64,000 nucleotides of DNA. Origin: Aerococcus kribbianus (GTDB lineage Bacteria > Bacillota > Bacilli > Lactobacillales > Aerococcaceae). A program made the translations under genes and the position numbers. The stretch spans positions 38,057-102,056 of the forward strand of contig NZ_JAPRFR010000004.1 of the NCBI RefSeq assembly GCF_026805545.1. Direction: 5' to 3'. The first letter of the stretch is position 1, and each line of letters begins with the position of its first letter. Shown one piece after another: positions 29,526 through 40,478 of the stretch. The notes below the pieces were generated by a model that made no database searches, was not told the origin of the DNA, and saw only the letters and a program-made list of their open reading frames with translations.

Positions 29526-30731
29526 TTAGTCAATACTATCTTTCAAAATATGCTTATGGTAAATCTTATCAACTACTAAGGCAATGGCATTATCACCAGA
29601 AATATTCAAGGCCGTACCAAAAGAATCCTGAGTCAAATACAGGGAAATCAGTAAACTCGCTAATGTGCCACTAGGATCGATTCCCACCATACCCAAAAAT
29701 GGCAATGCTGACATAATTGCCCCACCTGGTGCTCCTGGCGCCGCTACCATAGCTACACCCAAAACAAAAATAAAAGGTAAGAAACTAGCAAAGCTCACTG
29801 GCATTTGATTTAGGAGCAATACTGCATAAACAATCGACGTAATAGTCGTAATTGACCCTAACATATGGGCAGTTGCACAGAAAGGAATCACAAAATCACG
29901 AATCACTTCTGACACGCCATTTTTCTTAGCAGTTTCTAAGTTAATAGGGATTGTCGCTGCCGATGATTGGGTTCCTACTGCAGTCAAATAAGCGGGCAAT
30001 TGGTTTTTAATCAGCTGCAAAGGCTGCTTACCAGAATAAAGCCCTGCACCGCTAAACCAAACAAACATATAAATCCAATGTAAAAGCAAAATAATCAAGT
30101 AAACTTTCCAGAAGGCAGATAAAACATAGAAGACAGATCCTGAATAAGACAAGTTAACAAAATTACCAAAAACAAAAATTGGGATACCTGGTACAATCAA
30201 ATATTTCAACAAATAACTAATAATATTAGAAAAATCAGCAAAAAATTGGTGGATAACTGTTCCTCGATTAGTGCCTTGCTGACGTAACCAAGAGATACCT
30301 AACCCCATTAAGAAGGCTAATATAATGGCTTGAGTGACATCTAAGATGGGCTCTAAGGGAATAGTAAACAGCGGATCAATTGCGGCTTCAATTGCAGTAA
30401 TTTCACCAGTCTGCTGATTGAGTATCAAAGGAAAAAGATAAGAAATTACAACTAAGGTGACCGTTCCCCCGATAATTGTCGACAAATAAGAGAGTCCTGT
30501 CGTTAAACCCAACAACTTTCCTGCTCCTGCGCTCAAATCGGAAATACCGCTCACCACGAAGGCCACTACCATTAGCGGAATAATGAAGGATAAAATAGCC
30601 GAGAAAAAGGCCGATAGGGTAACAGGTATAGTGAAGAACAAACTAGGCAAAAATTTTAACTGACCATAAATAATGCCCAAAAAAATTGCCAACAACAACC
30701 GGGGAACTAAGCCTAACTTCTTAATCGCCAT
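29526..30731 (-). CDS. Dicarboxylate/amino acid:cation symporter (DAACS family), copy 2
   Basis: Tandem paralogue of copy 1, 401 residues, with the same fold marks: GTQSSAATIPINLE, AAPGAPGGAIMS and TQDSFGTALNISGDNA. It uses the ATG at 30731 with GGAGG 8 bases upstream, because the first in-frame ATG overlaps that site. It has its own promoter and terminator, so the pair is not a single operon. Differences cluster in loops and the C-terminus, suggesting different substrates or conditions. Confidence 0.85.
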   Translation of the reverse strand: MAIKKLGLVPRLLLAIFLGIIYGQLKFLPSLFFTIPVTLSAFFSAILSFIIPLMVVAFVVSGISDLSAGAGKLLGLTTGLSYLSTIIGGTVTLVVISYLFPLILNQQTGEITAIEAAIDPLFTIPLEPILDVTQAIILAFLMGLGISWLRQQGTNRGTVIHQFFADFSNIISYLLKYLIVPGIPIFVFGNFVNLSYSGSVFYVLSAFWKVYLIILLLHWIYMFVWFSGAGLYSGKQPLQLIKNQLPAYLTAVGTQSSAATIPINLETAKKNGVSEVIRDFVIPFCATAHMLGSITTITSIVYAVLLLNQMPVSFASFLPFIFVLGVAMVAAPGAPGGAIMSALPFLGMVGIDPSGTLASLLISLYLTQDSFGTALNISGDNAIALVVDKIYHKHILKDSID

Positions 30732-30796
30732 AACAAGGACCTCCATATAATCATTTTATAGACTTAAAATATTGCTTATTAGCAGATATTCATCAT

Positions 30797-30825
30797 ATTA
30801 TACCTAGGCAAAAACAGAAGCGCAA
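30797..30825 (-). promoter_or_regulatory. Promoter of the second DAACS symporter gene
   Basis: TTGCGC and a perfect TATAAT separated by 17 bases, about 65 bases before the start codon. Confidence 0.65.
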
Positions 30826-30871
30826 GCGCAATTTAGCCAGAACGCCGTATTTTCATTTGCTTTTTTAACTA

Positions 30872-30918
30872 AAAACTCTCCCCAATTAACCAGTAAAATC
30901 ACTGGAGTTGGGAAGAGT
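30872..30918 (-). terminator. Terminator of lysS
   Basis: On the minus strand ACTCTTCCCAA...CCAGT pairs with ACTGG...TTGGGGAGAGT, an interrupted stem of about 16 pairs followed by TTTTT, 34 bases after the lysS stop. Confidence 0.85.
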
Positions 30919-30951
30919 GATAGAAATTCTTTTTCTTTAGTTGTCTAACGA

Positions 30952-32484
<1,533 letters not shown>

Positions 32485-32616
32485 TTAGTTTTTAATCTTA
32501 CTCTAATCATCGCAAGTCGCTAATCAAAAAGCAAGTAAATTTGTCGCATACGGCCATTATTTTACCAAATATTCCTTGAAAAGAAAAGCCTAGGAGCTAG
32601 GTGCCTCCCCACTGCT

Positions 32617-32762
32617 AAAGGGTGTGATGAAAAGCGGGAGGACGGAATCGTTGGACCAAAAGACTGAAGATAGCGTGTAGCCGTCAGAGAGTTTTGGGAA
32701 GCTGACTAAGAGATTAATGTCCATATATTACAAAGAGGCTGGGAGTTTTTCCCAGCCTCTAA
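32617..32762 (+). repeat. Dispersed intergenic repeat, copy A
   Basis: About 146 bases between cysK and lysS match the reverse complement of 52581-52729. A 34-base core (32667-32700) is identical in both copies, followed by 13 more identical bases after one mismatch; the flanks are diverged but alignable. The right end is an 11-base-pair hairpin (AGAGGCTGGGA with TCCCAGCCTCT). It is oriented against the direction of the neighbouring genes. No open reading frame is present. Confidence 0.8.
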
Positions 32763-32797
32763 TATTGAAATTTAACGACTTTTATTGATTCTTACCC

Positions 32798-33721
32798 TTA
32801 TTCAGCTGAGAAAACACCAGTGGATAAGTAACGTTCACCTGTATCTGGTGCGACAACCACTACTTGTTTCCCTTTGCCTAAACTTTTCGCAACTTCAATG
32901 GCTCCAGCAATCGCAGCGCCAGATGAAACACCTAGGAGAAGGCCTTCATTAATTCCCATCATACGAGTGGTTTCTTGAGCTTTTTCAGTAGATACTTGAA
33001 TAATTTCGTTATATAAGTCAGTGTCTAAAACTTTAGGCACAAAACCTGCCCCAATCCCTTGAATCTTATGTTGGCCAGGTTCGTTCCCACTTAAAACAGC
33101 GGATTCAGTTGGTTCTACTGCAAATAACTGCACATCAGAACGCACTTGGCGTAGGGCATGACCGACACCAGTGATTGTTCCCCCTGTACCTACACCAGCA
33201 ACGAAGGCATCAGGAGCGCCACCTAAGTCTTCAACAATTTCTGGACCAGTGGTTGCTTCATGGACTGCTGGGTTAGCGGCATTATCAAATTGGAACAGCA
33301 TAATATAGCCGTCTTCTTTGGCCTTAGCTTCTGCTTGGGCAATGGCTTCTTTCATACCACCTTCACCTGGAGTTAAGTTAATCTTAGCCCCATAAGCACG
33401 CATAAGGTCTTGACGTTCCTTAGTCATAGTTTCTGGCATGAAAATTTCAACATTATAACCTTTAGCGGCTGCAACCATAGCAATACCTACACCAGTATTA
33501 CCAGAGGTCGCTTCCACAATTGTGTCGCCCGCTTTCAGTTTACCCTCTTGTTCCGCAACTTCAACCATATTAAGAGCAATACGATCCTTAACACTACCAC
33601 CAGCATTAAAAGATTCTAATTTTACAAAAACATCTGCTGCATCGTGGGGTAATGATCGTTGCAATTTAATCATAGGCGTTTGTCCAATTAATTCTGTTAC
33701 GTTATTTACAATATTGACCAT
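32798..33721 (-). CDS. cysK: Cysteine synthase A (O-acetylserine sulfhydrylase)
   Basis: PLP enzyme that makes cysteine from O-acetylserine and sulfide. The 307 residues carry the PLP lysine Lys45 in GGSVKDR, the TSGNTG substrate loop near residue 70 and the GTGGTITG phosphate-binding loop. Located after hslO, as in Bacillus. The ATG at 33721 follows AAGAGGT. A -10-like TATAAT lies upstream but its -35 box is poor. CymR-type regulation is possible but no site was identified. Confidence 0.95.
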   Translation of the reverse strand: MVNIVNNVTELIGQTPMIKLQRSLPHDAADVFVKLESFNAGGSVKDRIALNMVEVAEQEGKLKAGDTIVEATSGNTGVGIAMVAAAKGYNVEIFMPETMTKERQDLMRAYGAKINLTPGEGGMKEAIAQAEAKAKEDGYIMLFQFDNAANPAVHEATTGPEIVEDLGGAPDAFVAGVGTGGTITGVGHALRQVRSDVQLFAVEPTESAVLSGNEPGQHKIQGIGAGFVPKVLDTDLYNEIIQVSTEKAQETTRMMGINEGLLLGVSSGAAIAGAIEVAKSLGKGKQVVVVAPDTGERYLSTGVFSAE

Positions 33722-33872
33722 TTAAATACCTCTTTTCAAATTTATTTAAATTCATCTTAAACGATATTTAAAGTAGGGTAAACTATTCTGCTTACAAACT
33801 ACATTGTAGAATTATAAGCTGAAAGAACATGACACAGTTACTAGTTGACTTACTTTGCAGCACGGTTTTCAA

Positions 33873-34748
33873 TTATTTCGCTTTTTTATAAATATTTTCA
33901 AGCTCTTCTTTATCAAAGTGATATTTGCTGTTACAGAAGTGACAAACAGTTTCGGCTTGGCCGTCTTCCTGAATGATACTAGCGATTTCTTCTTTTCCTA
34001 AACTCGCTAATCCTTTTGCAAAGCGCTCTTTAGAACAATCACATTGGAAGCCAACTTGCTTTTCTGCGAGGTATTTGATGTCGTCGGTGCCTAATAAAAG
34101 AGCAATAATATCTTCAGGGCTCTTGCCTTGGTCTAATAATTCAGTCACGGGAGCAACAGCGCTCACTCCTGCTTCTATTTGCTTAATGGTTTCTTCGCTC
34201 GCGCCAGGCATAACTTGGATCATCCACCCGCCAGCATTAATAACCTTCTCATCAGGGCCTACCAAGACACCTAGACCAATAGCTGAAGGGGTTTGTTCAG
34301 AAACTGTCAAGTAGTAGGTTAAATCCTCAGCAATTTCTCCGGAAATAATAGGGCTTTGGCCAACAAAGGGTTCTTTAAGTCCTAAATCTTTGCTTACTGT
34401 GACTTGGCCATTTCTTCCCACCGTTTTAGCCACGTCAATCTTATCATCAGCATTAGCAGGCAAGGATAGGTGTGGCGTATCAATATAACCCTTAACATGA
34501 CCTGAGCCATCTGCAGCGGCTATAATTCGTCCAGCGGGGCCATCGCCATGAATCTTGATTGATAAACGACTATCATCCTTAATATCTGCCCCCATTAAGG
34601 CTGCGCCAATCAAAGTTCGCCCCAAAGCAGCAGTAGCTGATGACCAGGTATCGTGTTTGACTTGCGCTTGACTAACTAAGTCAGAAGCATCCATGCAGCT
34701 AATTCGGATTGTATCGTCGAAAGCCAATGCTTTTACTAATTTGTTCAT
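33873..34748 (-). CDS. hslO: Redox-regulated chaperone Hsp33
   Basis: Holdase activated by oxidation of a zinc-binding cysteine centre. The 291 residues end in the diagnostic set CDC (of QCDCSKERF) and CHFC, all four cysteines present. The ATG at 34748 has AAGGAGG 7 bases upstream; longer in-frame readings extend towards ftsH without homology. It follows ftsH by 62 bases, which hold a weak hairpin at about 34768-34795. Confidence 0.95.
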   Translation of the reverse strand: MNKLVKALAFDDTIRISCMDASDLVSQAQVKHDTWSSATAALGRTLIGAALMGADIKDDSRLSIKIHGDGPAGRIIAAADGSGHVKGYIDTPHLSLPANADDKIDVAKTVGRNGQVTVSKDLGLKEPFVGQSPIISGEIAEDLTYYLTVSEQTPSAIGLGVLVGPDEKVINAGGWMIQVMPGASEETIKQIEAGVSAVAPVTELLDQGKSPEDIIALLLGTDDIKYLAEKQVGFQCDCSKERFAKGLASLGKEEIASIIQEDGQAETVCHFCNSKYHFDKEELENIYKKAK

Positions 34749-34810
34749 AATTTCCTCCTTAAAAGACAAAGTGACTGAGACAAGCCCAGCCACTTTTGAT
34801 TAATTTAAAA

Positions 34811-36985
34811 CTACTCTTCTTCGTTATCATCATCACGGTCTTGTTGCACATAGGCATTGCGACCTTGGTCTTCTGATAACTCATCGTCTTCATATTGATT
34901 TGAATCATTCTCTTTTGAAGACTCTTGCTCTCCTTGATTAACTCGAGCTTCTTTTTCCGTTTCTTGACGGTCTTTAAGTTGCCGTTGCATTTCACGTTTC
35001 ACTTCATCGTAGCTCTTAGCATCTGATTCCACTTCTTGATCAGAACCAGCTTCATCAGGCATTTGTCCCGTTTCAAAGAGTGATTTAATCGTTTTCGCAT
35101 CGAGAGTTTCAAGTTCAAGCAATTTTTCAGCGATTAGATTTAATTGATCACGGTGTGAAACCAAGATGTCCATGGCTTCTTGCAAACAATCATCCATAAA
35201 GTCTCTGACTTGCTCATCAATTTGGGCAGCCACGCGGTCAGAGTATGCCTTACCTTGTGAATAAGGAGAAGACGCTCCACGCATCGAATAATTACCTTCA
35301 TAACTTACGGGACCGAGTAAATCGCTCATACCGTATTCGGTAATCATGGAACGGACAATACCTGTCGCTTGTTCAAAGTCATTCGATGCCCCTGAAGTTT
35401 GGGTACTAAAGACAACTTGTTCAGCTGCCCGACCACCCAAGAGACCAACCACTTGTTCACGCAAGTCTTTCTTGGTGTAAATATATTGGTCCTCTTTCGG
35501 TAGCATAATGGCATAACCACCGGCTTTACCACGGGGCACAATAGTTACCTTATGCACCACACGGGCATCAGATAATACCATACCAACGATGGTATGACCC
35601 GCTTCATGGAAGGCCACCATTTGCCGTTCAGCTTTAGAAATCACTTTATCTTTCTTGGCAGGACCGGCAATAACACGGTCTTGCGCTTCATCAATATCGA
35701 CCATATCAATTTGTTTTTTATCCACACGAGCCGCAACTAGGGCTGCTTCGTTAAGCACATTCTCTAATTCGGCACCAGTAAAGCCAGGTGTTTGTTGAGC
35801 CAACATCTTCAAATCTACATCGTCAGCGAGACGTTTATTACGCGCATGAACTTTAAGAATAGCTTCGCGACCTTTAACATCAGGACGTCCTACTAGAATT
35901 TGGCGGTCAAAACGACCTGGACGTAGCAAGGCATTATCAAGGACATCAGACCGGTTGGTGGCTGCCATCACAATAACATTATCCTTGTCAGTGAAACCGT
36001 CCATTTCTACTAGCAATTGGTTTAAGGTTTGTTCCCGTTCATCATGACCACCGCCAGTACCTGGCCCACGTTTACGTCCTACCGCATCAATCTCGTCAAT
36101 AAAAACGATGGCAGGCGCATTTTTCTTCGCATTTTCGAAGAGGTCACGGACACGACTAGCACCAACACCAACAAACATTTCGACGAATTCAGAACCTGAG
36201 ATTGAATAGAAAGGGACACCTGCTTCTCCAGCTACAGCCTTGGCCAGTAAAGTTTTACCTGTTCCTGGAGGGCCTTCTAGCAAGACACCCTTAGGAATAC
36301 GCGCTCCAAGTTCTTGGTACTTGCTAGGATCTTTTAAGAAATCCACAATCTCAACTAATTCTTGTTTTTCCTCATCCGCACCAGCAACATCTGAGAAACG
36401 TACTTTGACTTTTTGTTTAGATTGGTCAACCGCACGAGATTTCCCCATTGACATAGGGTTATTACGACCGCCACCTTGGCTTTGATTAAACATCATATAA
36501 ATAATGATAACGAAGAAGACAATTGGAATAGCTGAGAAAATCAAACTCAACCACATACCAGATTGGTCTTCTTCTAAGGTTTCCATAGCTGTATCCGAAT
36601 CACGAGCAGTCTTAGAAATTGTCGCTAAAGTGGTATCATTAGGTAAGATATTTGTAACAAATTGTTGAGCAGGTTCGTTTTCTGTATTGTTAAAAATAGG
36701 AATACCGGAATCGGTCTCAGATTCTTGATCAGAATCTTGTTTTTCATCTTGGCGATATTGCCCAGAAATTTCATAAGCTCCTGCCTTAGGTTGCAAGGTA
36801 AATTTCTCTACCTCTGAATTTTCAAGCTTTTGGACAAATTCACTTTGGCTAAGTTCCTCGGTGCCTGCTGTCTCATTACCATTTGTGAGGGCATGCACAA
36901 TACCCATCAAAGCAAGGAAGACCAGCACCCAGAGAAAGCCATTTTTAAAGAAGTTATTTGGCCGTTTTGGTCTTTTTCTCTGCAT
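34811..36985 (-). CDS. ftsH: ATP-dependent zinc metalloprotease FtsH (paralogue 1)
   Basis: Membrane-anchored AAA+ protease that degrades misassembled membrane and regulatory proteins. In the 724 residues: membrane span 1 at about 15-33, an extracytoplasmic loop with an acidic insert near 80-95, span 2 at about 146-166, Walker A GPPGTGKT (238-245), Walker B FIDEID (295-300), the RPGRFDR arginine finger and the zinc site HEAGH (460-464). The tail beyond about 640 is rich in Asp, Glu, Gln and Asn and longer than in the second paralogue. Position after hpt is the conserved Bacillus one. Confidence 0.97.
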   Translation of the reverse strand: MQRKRPKRPNNFFKNGFLWVLVFLALMGIVHALTNGNETAGTEELSQSEFVQKLENSEVEKFTLQPKAGAYEISGQYRQDEKQDSDQESETDSGIPIFNNTENEPAQQFVTNILPNDTTLATISKTARDSDTAMETLEEDQSGMWLSLIFSAIPIVFFVIIIYMMFNQSQGGGRNNPMSMGKSRAVDQSKQKVKVRFSDVAGADEEKQELVEIVDFLKDPSKYQELGARIPKGVLLEGPPGTGKTLLAKAVAGEAGVPFYSISGSEFVEMFVGVGASRVRDLFENAKKNAPAIVFIDEIDAVGRKRGPGTGGGHDEREQTLNQLLVEMDGFTDKDNVIVMAATNRSDVLDNALLRPGRFDRQILVGRPDVKGREAILKVHARNKRLADDVDLKMLAQQTPGFTGAELENVLNEAALVAARVDKKQIDMVDIDEAQDRVIAGPAKKDKVISKAERQMVAFHEAGHTIVGMVLSDARVVHKVTIVPRGKAGGYAIMLPKEDQYIYTKKDLREQVVGLLGGRAAEQVVFSTQTSGASNDFEQATGIVRSMITEYGMSDLLGPVSYEGNYSMRGASSPYSQGKAYSDRVAAQIDEQVRDFMDDCLQEAMDILVSHRDQLNLIAEKLLELETLDAKTIKSLFETGQMPDEAGSDQEVESDAKSYDEVKREMQRQLKDRQETEKEARVNQGEQESSKENDSNQYEDDELSEDQGRNAYVQQDRDDDNEEE

Positions 36986-37010
36986 TTAATTTCTCCGTTC
37001 TATTTCAATT

Positions 37011-37559
37011 TTAATTAAATAAGTGGGCATAAACATTAGGTTTCAAAATCCCAATATAAGGAAGTCCCCGATATTGTTCGTCGAAGTCCATACCGTATCC
37101 CACAACAAATTTATCCGGTATTTCAACGCCGACATAATCAACAGTCACGTTTGCAGTCCGTCGCTCTGGTTTATTTAAGAAAGAAACAACCTTCACAGAT
37201 TCTGCTTGACGATGCAAGAAAAGGTCATGAATTTTAGCTAAAGTATTGCCCGTATCAACAATATCTTCAACAATAATCACATGACGACCAGCCACATCAG
37301 TGTCTAAATCTTTTAAGATTTTCACCTGACCTGATGACTCCATTCCGCCCCCATAACTAGACAAATCCATAAAATCAATTTCTAAGGGGCATTGCATTTG
37401 ACGAACTAAATCTGCTAAGAAAACAACTGACCCCCGTAAAATACAAACCACCACTGGATTTTTATCTTGGTAATCCTTGGTTAATTCTTGACCTAAACGT
37501 TTCACGGCAGCATCGATTTCCTCAGCAGAAATTAAAACCTCTTCAATATCCGGATTCAT
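37011..37559 (-). CDS. hpt: Hypoxanthine(-guanine) phosphoribosyltransferase
   Basis: Purine salvage enzyme forming IMP or GMP from the base and PRPP. The 182 residues contain the PRPP loop [13 protein letters not shown] and the base-contact region near [14 protein letters not shown] [22 protein letters not shown] lies 9 bases before the ATG. It is between tilS and ftsH as in Bacillus, with its own strong promoter. Confidence 0.96.
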   Translation of the reverse strand: MNPDIEEVLISAEEIDAAVKRLGQELTKDYQDKNPVVVCILRGSVVFLADLVRQMQCPLEIDFMDLSSYGGGMESSGQVKILKDLDTDVAGRHVIIVEDIVDTGNTLAKIHDLFLHRQAESVKVVSFLNKPERRTANVTVDYVGVEIPDKFVVGYGMDFDEQYRGLPYIGILKPNVYAHLFN

Positions 37560-37589
37560 TGCTGGGATCCTCCTTTATATTCATTGTAT

Positions 37590-37618
37590 ATTCTAGCAAA
37601 TGGCCATAGTTATGCCAA
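37590..37618 (-). promoter_or_regulatory. Promoter for hpt-ftsH-hslO
   Basis: TTGGCA and TAGAAT (both 5 of 6) separated by 17 bases, with TGC before the -10 box (extended -10). It ends about 30 bases before the hpt start. Confidence 0.7.
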
Positions 37619-37679
37619 CTTATTCGCTTTTTAAAGTCATATGCCTTATTCTAACACTTTTTGCTGAATCTGAAAGCAT

Positions 37680-39095
37680 TTATAGAAAATTGACTAAAAT
37701 TATTCCATAAAGAGCATGTTGATTGTTAGCATTTTGGGCCCATTCTGCTTGATAAATCAGCTGATTTTCCCAAATTAAGGCGTAAACCAAGCCTTTATCA
37801 TCAGCCAAGACTTGAACTTGGTCACGCTTGGCTTGGGGCCATTTATTATTGATAAAATACCGGCGCAATTTTTGATGGTGACCATTCGTTAAACGCAAAT
37901 AATCGCCCGCTTGTCGCGCCCTAAAATAGATACCATTTGAGGGTTGACCCAAGTAAAAAACAACTTGCTTGTTTGAAGACATCTCCAAAGCGCTAGCTCC
38001 AGACAGAAAAGCGAGCGAAAGATAAGCATTTACTGCTTTTTCTTGGCCTAATGTCAGTTGGACGTTTTGACTGGGTGGCCAGATATGAACCCGGTCATCA
38101 CGGTGGAAAAGTATAATAAAATCATAATTCTTTACTAAGCGGTAGTCACCTGGCAAGGTCCACTCCCCTTGGCTAGAGCGATGCAAAAAGGTAAACAAAT
38201 CTTGATAACCACTTTGGGAAAAACTTCTCAGTGCTTCGATAGTGGTGTAGGTAAAAAAAGCCTGTAATATCAAGATTGCTTGACTTCTAGGACGGGCCAA
38301 AAGCAGTGATATATCCATACGATAAGCATAGCCATCCCATGTGACATGTTCTCTGAAATACTGCTCCAAGAAATCATGGTGTAAACTAAGTAAGGCTTGC
38401 ATCTCTTCCGCAAAATTGGCAAGATAGCTTTGAATTTGCGGAGCTTCCGCTTCTAAAGCTGGCAAAGTTTGATGACGGAGACGATTGCGGAAATAGTCTG
38501 TGCTCTGGTTACTTTCATCTTCATAATAAGTCAGCCCTTCATTATGGGCGAGTGCATAGAGTTCATCTTTGCTTATATCTAACAAAGGCCGAAATATTTG
38601 ATTATAAGAATGGTCGTGGTGGAAGCTTGTCAAAGGTTTGATTCCAGCAATAGCTTCCAACCGTTTACCTTGCATGAGCCGCATCATCACAGTTTCTGCT
38701 TGATCATTAAGATGATGACCTGTTAGCAAGTAGTCGAGCTTTTCCTGACCCATAATCGCTTTAAAATTAGCATAACGAAATTCTCTTGCCAAGGCTTCCA
38801 CCCGACTATCTAGAGGGGGATGATGCCAAATACGGACATGGAGCGGAATCTGCCGAGAATGACAATAGTCCACGATAAAATCTTGCTCAGCTTGGGAAGC
38901 CGACCGCAAACGATGATTAATATGAACGACTTGGAATTTAATGTCCTCATGGTCTGCCAAATATTCAAAGGCCGCCAACAAGGCCATTGAATCAACTCCC
39001 GTTGATACTGCTAGTAAATACGTTGCTGATTGCCAATCAGGCAATTCGACTAGCATGCGCTCTCTAATGTGGTCAGCTAAATCAACAATAGTCAT
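37680..39095 (-). CDS. tilS: tRNA(Ile)-lysidine synthase TilS
   Basis: Modifies C34 of the AUA-reading tRNA-Ile with lysine, changing its codon and charging specificity; normally essential. The 471-residue protein has the PP-loop as STGVDS (about 31-36, usually SGGxDS), the HINHRLR segment, and the TGHHLNDQAETVMMRL motif near 120, then TilS substrate-binding and C-terminal domains. The two PP-loop substitutions (Thr and Val for Gly) are conservative. Located between yabR and hpt. Confidence 0.93.
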   Translation of the reverse strand: MTIVDLADHIRERMLVELPDWQSATYLLAVSTGVDSMALLAAFEYLADHEDIKFQVVHINHRLRSASQAEQDFIVDYCHSRQIPLHVRIWHHPPLDSRVEALAREFRYANFKAIMGQEKLDYLLTGHHLNDQAETVMMRLMQGKRLEAIAGIKPLTSFHHDHSYNQIFRPLLDISKDELYALAHNEGLTYYEDESNQSTDYFRNRLRHQTLPALEAEAPQIQSYLANFAEEMQALLSLHHDFLEQYFREHVTWDGYAYRMDISLLLARPRSQAILILQAFFTYTTIEALRSFSQSGYQDLFTFLHRSSQGEWTLPGDYRLVKNYDFIILFHRDDRVHIWPPSQNVQLTLGQEKAVNAYLSLAFLSGASALEMSSNKQVVFYLGQPSNGIYFRARQAGDYLRLTNGHHQKLRRYFINNKWPQAKRDQVQVLADDKGLVYALIWENQLIYQAEWAQNANNQHALYGIILVNFL

Positions 39096-39128
39096 TTACA
39101 AACACTCCTAAATAATCGCCGTCAGAAG

Positions 39129-39156
39129 GAAAGCTGGGACATCAGTCCCAGCTTTT
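39129..39156 (-). terminator. Hairpin between yabR and tilS
   Basis: An 11-base-pair stem (AAAGCTGGGAC with GTCCCAGCTTT) around a 4-base loop. The T run on the minus strand is only three bases, so it may be a partial terminator that lowers tilS expression. Confidence 0.55.
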
Positions 39157-39194
39157 CTATGAATTACTATAAATTATTCTTTACAAATAGAGGC

Positions 39195-39641
39195 TTAACT
39201 CCGACGCCCGCCACGGCCACCGCGTTTCCCTTCTGTGTTTCGTTTAAGCGAAGAAAGTCTGTCATCTGAATCTTTGAGGAAGGCATTCATCATACTGTCA
39301 AAATCAGATGTGCCTTGCTTGCTAGAATTTTTACTCCGTGGTTTATGACTTCTCTCCTTGTGTGCTGCTTTATAAGGTACTTTCTTATCCTTTTTAGAGT
39401 CACCATTGTCAGCTAAACGTCGAATTGACAGGGCAATCTTGCCGTCATCAGCGATATTAGTCACTAATACATCCACTGATTGACCAACTTCTAAAACATC
39501 ATGGATATCTTTGATATAGGCATCCGAAACCTCTGAAATATGAACCAAGCCGTTCTTATTGTCTGGTAAATCAACAAAAGCCCCAAATTTAGTGATTCCA
39601 CTCACTTTTCCTGTCAGCTTATTCCCAACTTCAATTGCCAT
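39195..39641 (-). CDS. yabR: S1-domain RNA-binding protein (YabR-like)
   Basis: A 148-residue protein with one S1 domain (residues 3-75: VGNKLTGKVSGITKFGAFVDL, ending LSIRRL) and a basic, low-complexity tail finishing GKRGGRGGRRS. The S1 domain and position after divIC match Bacillus YabR, of unclear role in RNA metabolism. AGGAGG lies 13 bases before the ATG, a little distant. Confidence 0.88.
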   Translation of the reverse strand: MAIEVGNKLTGKVSGITKFGAFVDLPDNKNGLVHISEVSDAYIKDIHDVLEVGQSVDVLVTNIADDGKIALSIRRLADNGDSKKDKKVPYKAAHKERSHKPRSKNSSKQGTSDFDSMMNAFLKDSDDRLSSLKRNTEGKRGGRGGRRS

Positions 39642-39650
39642 TTACTTCTT

Positions 39651-40100
39651 TTATCCTCCTTGAGATGACTCATCTTGCTTATTTTCTGTTTGTTTTAATG
39701 CTTCATTTAAAATTTCCGCTTGCTTAGAATCATTGTCTTCAGGTAATGAGAAAATAATTTCTCCATCTTTACTAAGATAGTAGCGACTACGCGCTAACTT
39801 AGCAACATAGTCCTCATCTTTTAGCAAGGAGGCTTGGTCTTCTAACTGAGCCAAGGCTTGTTTTTCACCTGATAAAACATCTGACTTTACATTGACACGA
39901 TCAGCAATTTGTTTTTGCTCGTTTTGGGCCAAGAAAGCTTGACCGACAAAAACAAAACCTACAAGTAGCAAGCCACCCACAAGAGCAAATAATATTGCAT
40001 CATGTAGTTTTTGGCGTCGACTTTTCTTGGCCTTTTTGTCTGCGCTTTGCTTGGCAGAGCGTTTGTTGATTAATGGTACAACATTATTTGTTTTTTTCAT
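39651..40100 (-). CDS. divIC: Septum formation initiator DivIC/FtsL-type protein
   Basis: Small bitopic division protein of 149 residues: a basic cytoplasmic part (1-35), one membrane span (about 38-58) and an external coiled coil (about 60-110) with the DEDYVAKLARSRYYLSKDGE segment typical of DivIC. It would join FtsL and DivIB at the septum. The ATG at 40100 has GAGGGG 9 bases upstream; two more upstream codons (TTG CTG) are unlikely to be used. Confidence 0.9.
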   Translation of the reverse strand: MKKTNNVVPLINKRSAKQSADKKAKKSRRQKLHDAILFALVGGLLLVGFVFVGQAFLAQNEQKQIADRVNVKSDVLSGEKQALAQLEDQASLLKDEDYVAKLARSRYYLSKDGEIIFSLPEDNDSKQAEILNEALKQTENKQDESSQGG

Positions 40101-40218
40101 CAGCAAACACCCCTCACTAATAATCCGTCACTTGTCTATTTGATTATAACAATATTTACATTAATTAGCTATCCTCAATCAAAAATAAAATGAATCTTTA
40201 CTGAATCGCAATTTTGTC

Positions 40219-40476
40219 TTAGTCTTTGAATGTTTCATCTACAACAGTAAACATTTCTTGGGCCTGATCTTTTTTAGTGGTGTCCATAATTTGATCAACT
40301 CGAATGGTTAGGTCTTTATTACCAAAAGCAATGGTAATTTCATCCCCTTCTACCACATCACTACCAGACTTGGCTGGGCGTCCATTAATACTCACCCGGC
40401 CCTTATCAGCCACTTCTTTGGCAACGCTTCGCCGTTTGATTACTCGAGATACCTTTAAAAATTTATCTAAACGCAT
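40219..40476 (-). CDS. rqcP: S4-domain protein RqcP (YabO/HslR-like)
   Basis: An 85-residue protein that is almost wholly one S4 RNA-binding domain (MRLDKFLKVSRVIKRRSVAKE). In Bacillus RqcP binds stalled 50S-peptidyl-tRNA complexes and supports alanine-tailing with RqcH. It follows mfd by 2 bases, the Bacillus order. The spore genes yabP and yabQ, which lie between it and divIC in Bacillus, are absent. Confidence 0.9.
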   Translation of the reverse strand: MRLDKFLKVSRVIKRRSVAKEVADKGRVSINGRPAKSGSDVVEGDEITIAFGNKDLTIRVDQIMDTTKKDQAQEMFTVVDETFKD

Positions 40477-40478
40477 GC

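Noticed and set aside
35713..35721. DnaA-box-like TTATCCACA
   Set aside because: A single site inside ftsH coding sequence; there is no cluster or dnaA-dnaN neighbourhood, so no origin is called.
39117..39125. GCCGTCAGA near the yabR-tilS hairpin, as in the dispersed repeat core
   Set aside because: Only nine bases match and the flanks do not align, so it is not counted as a third copy.
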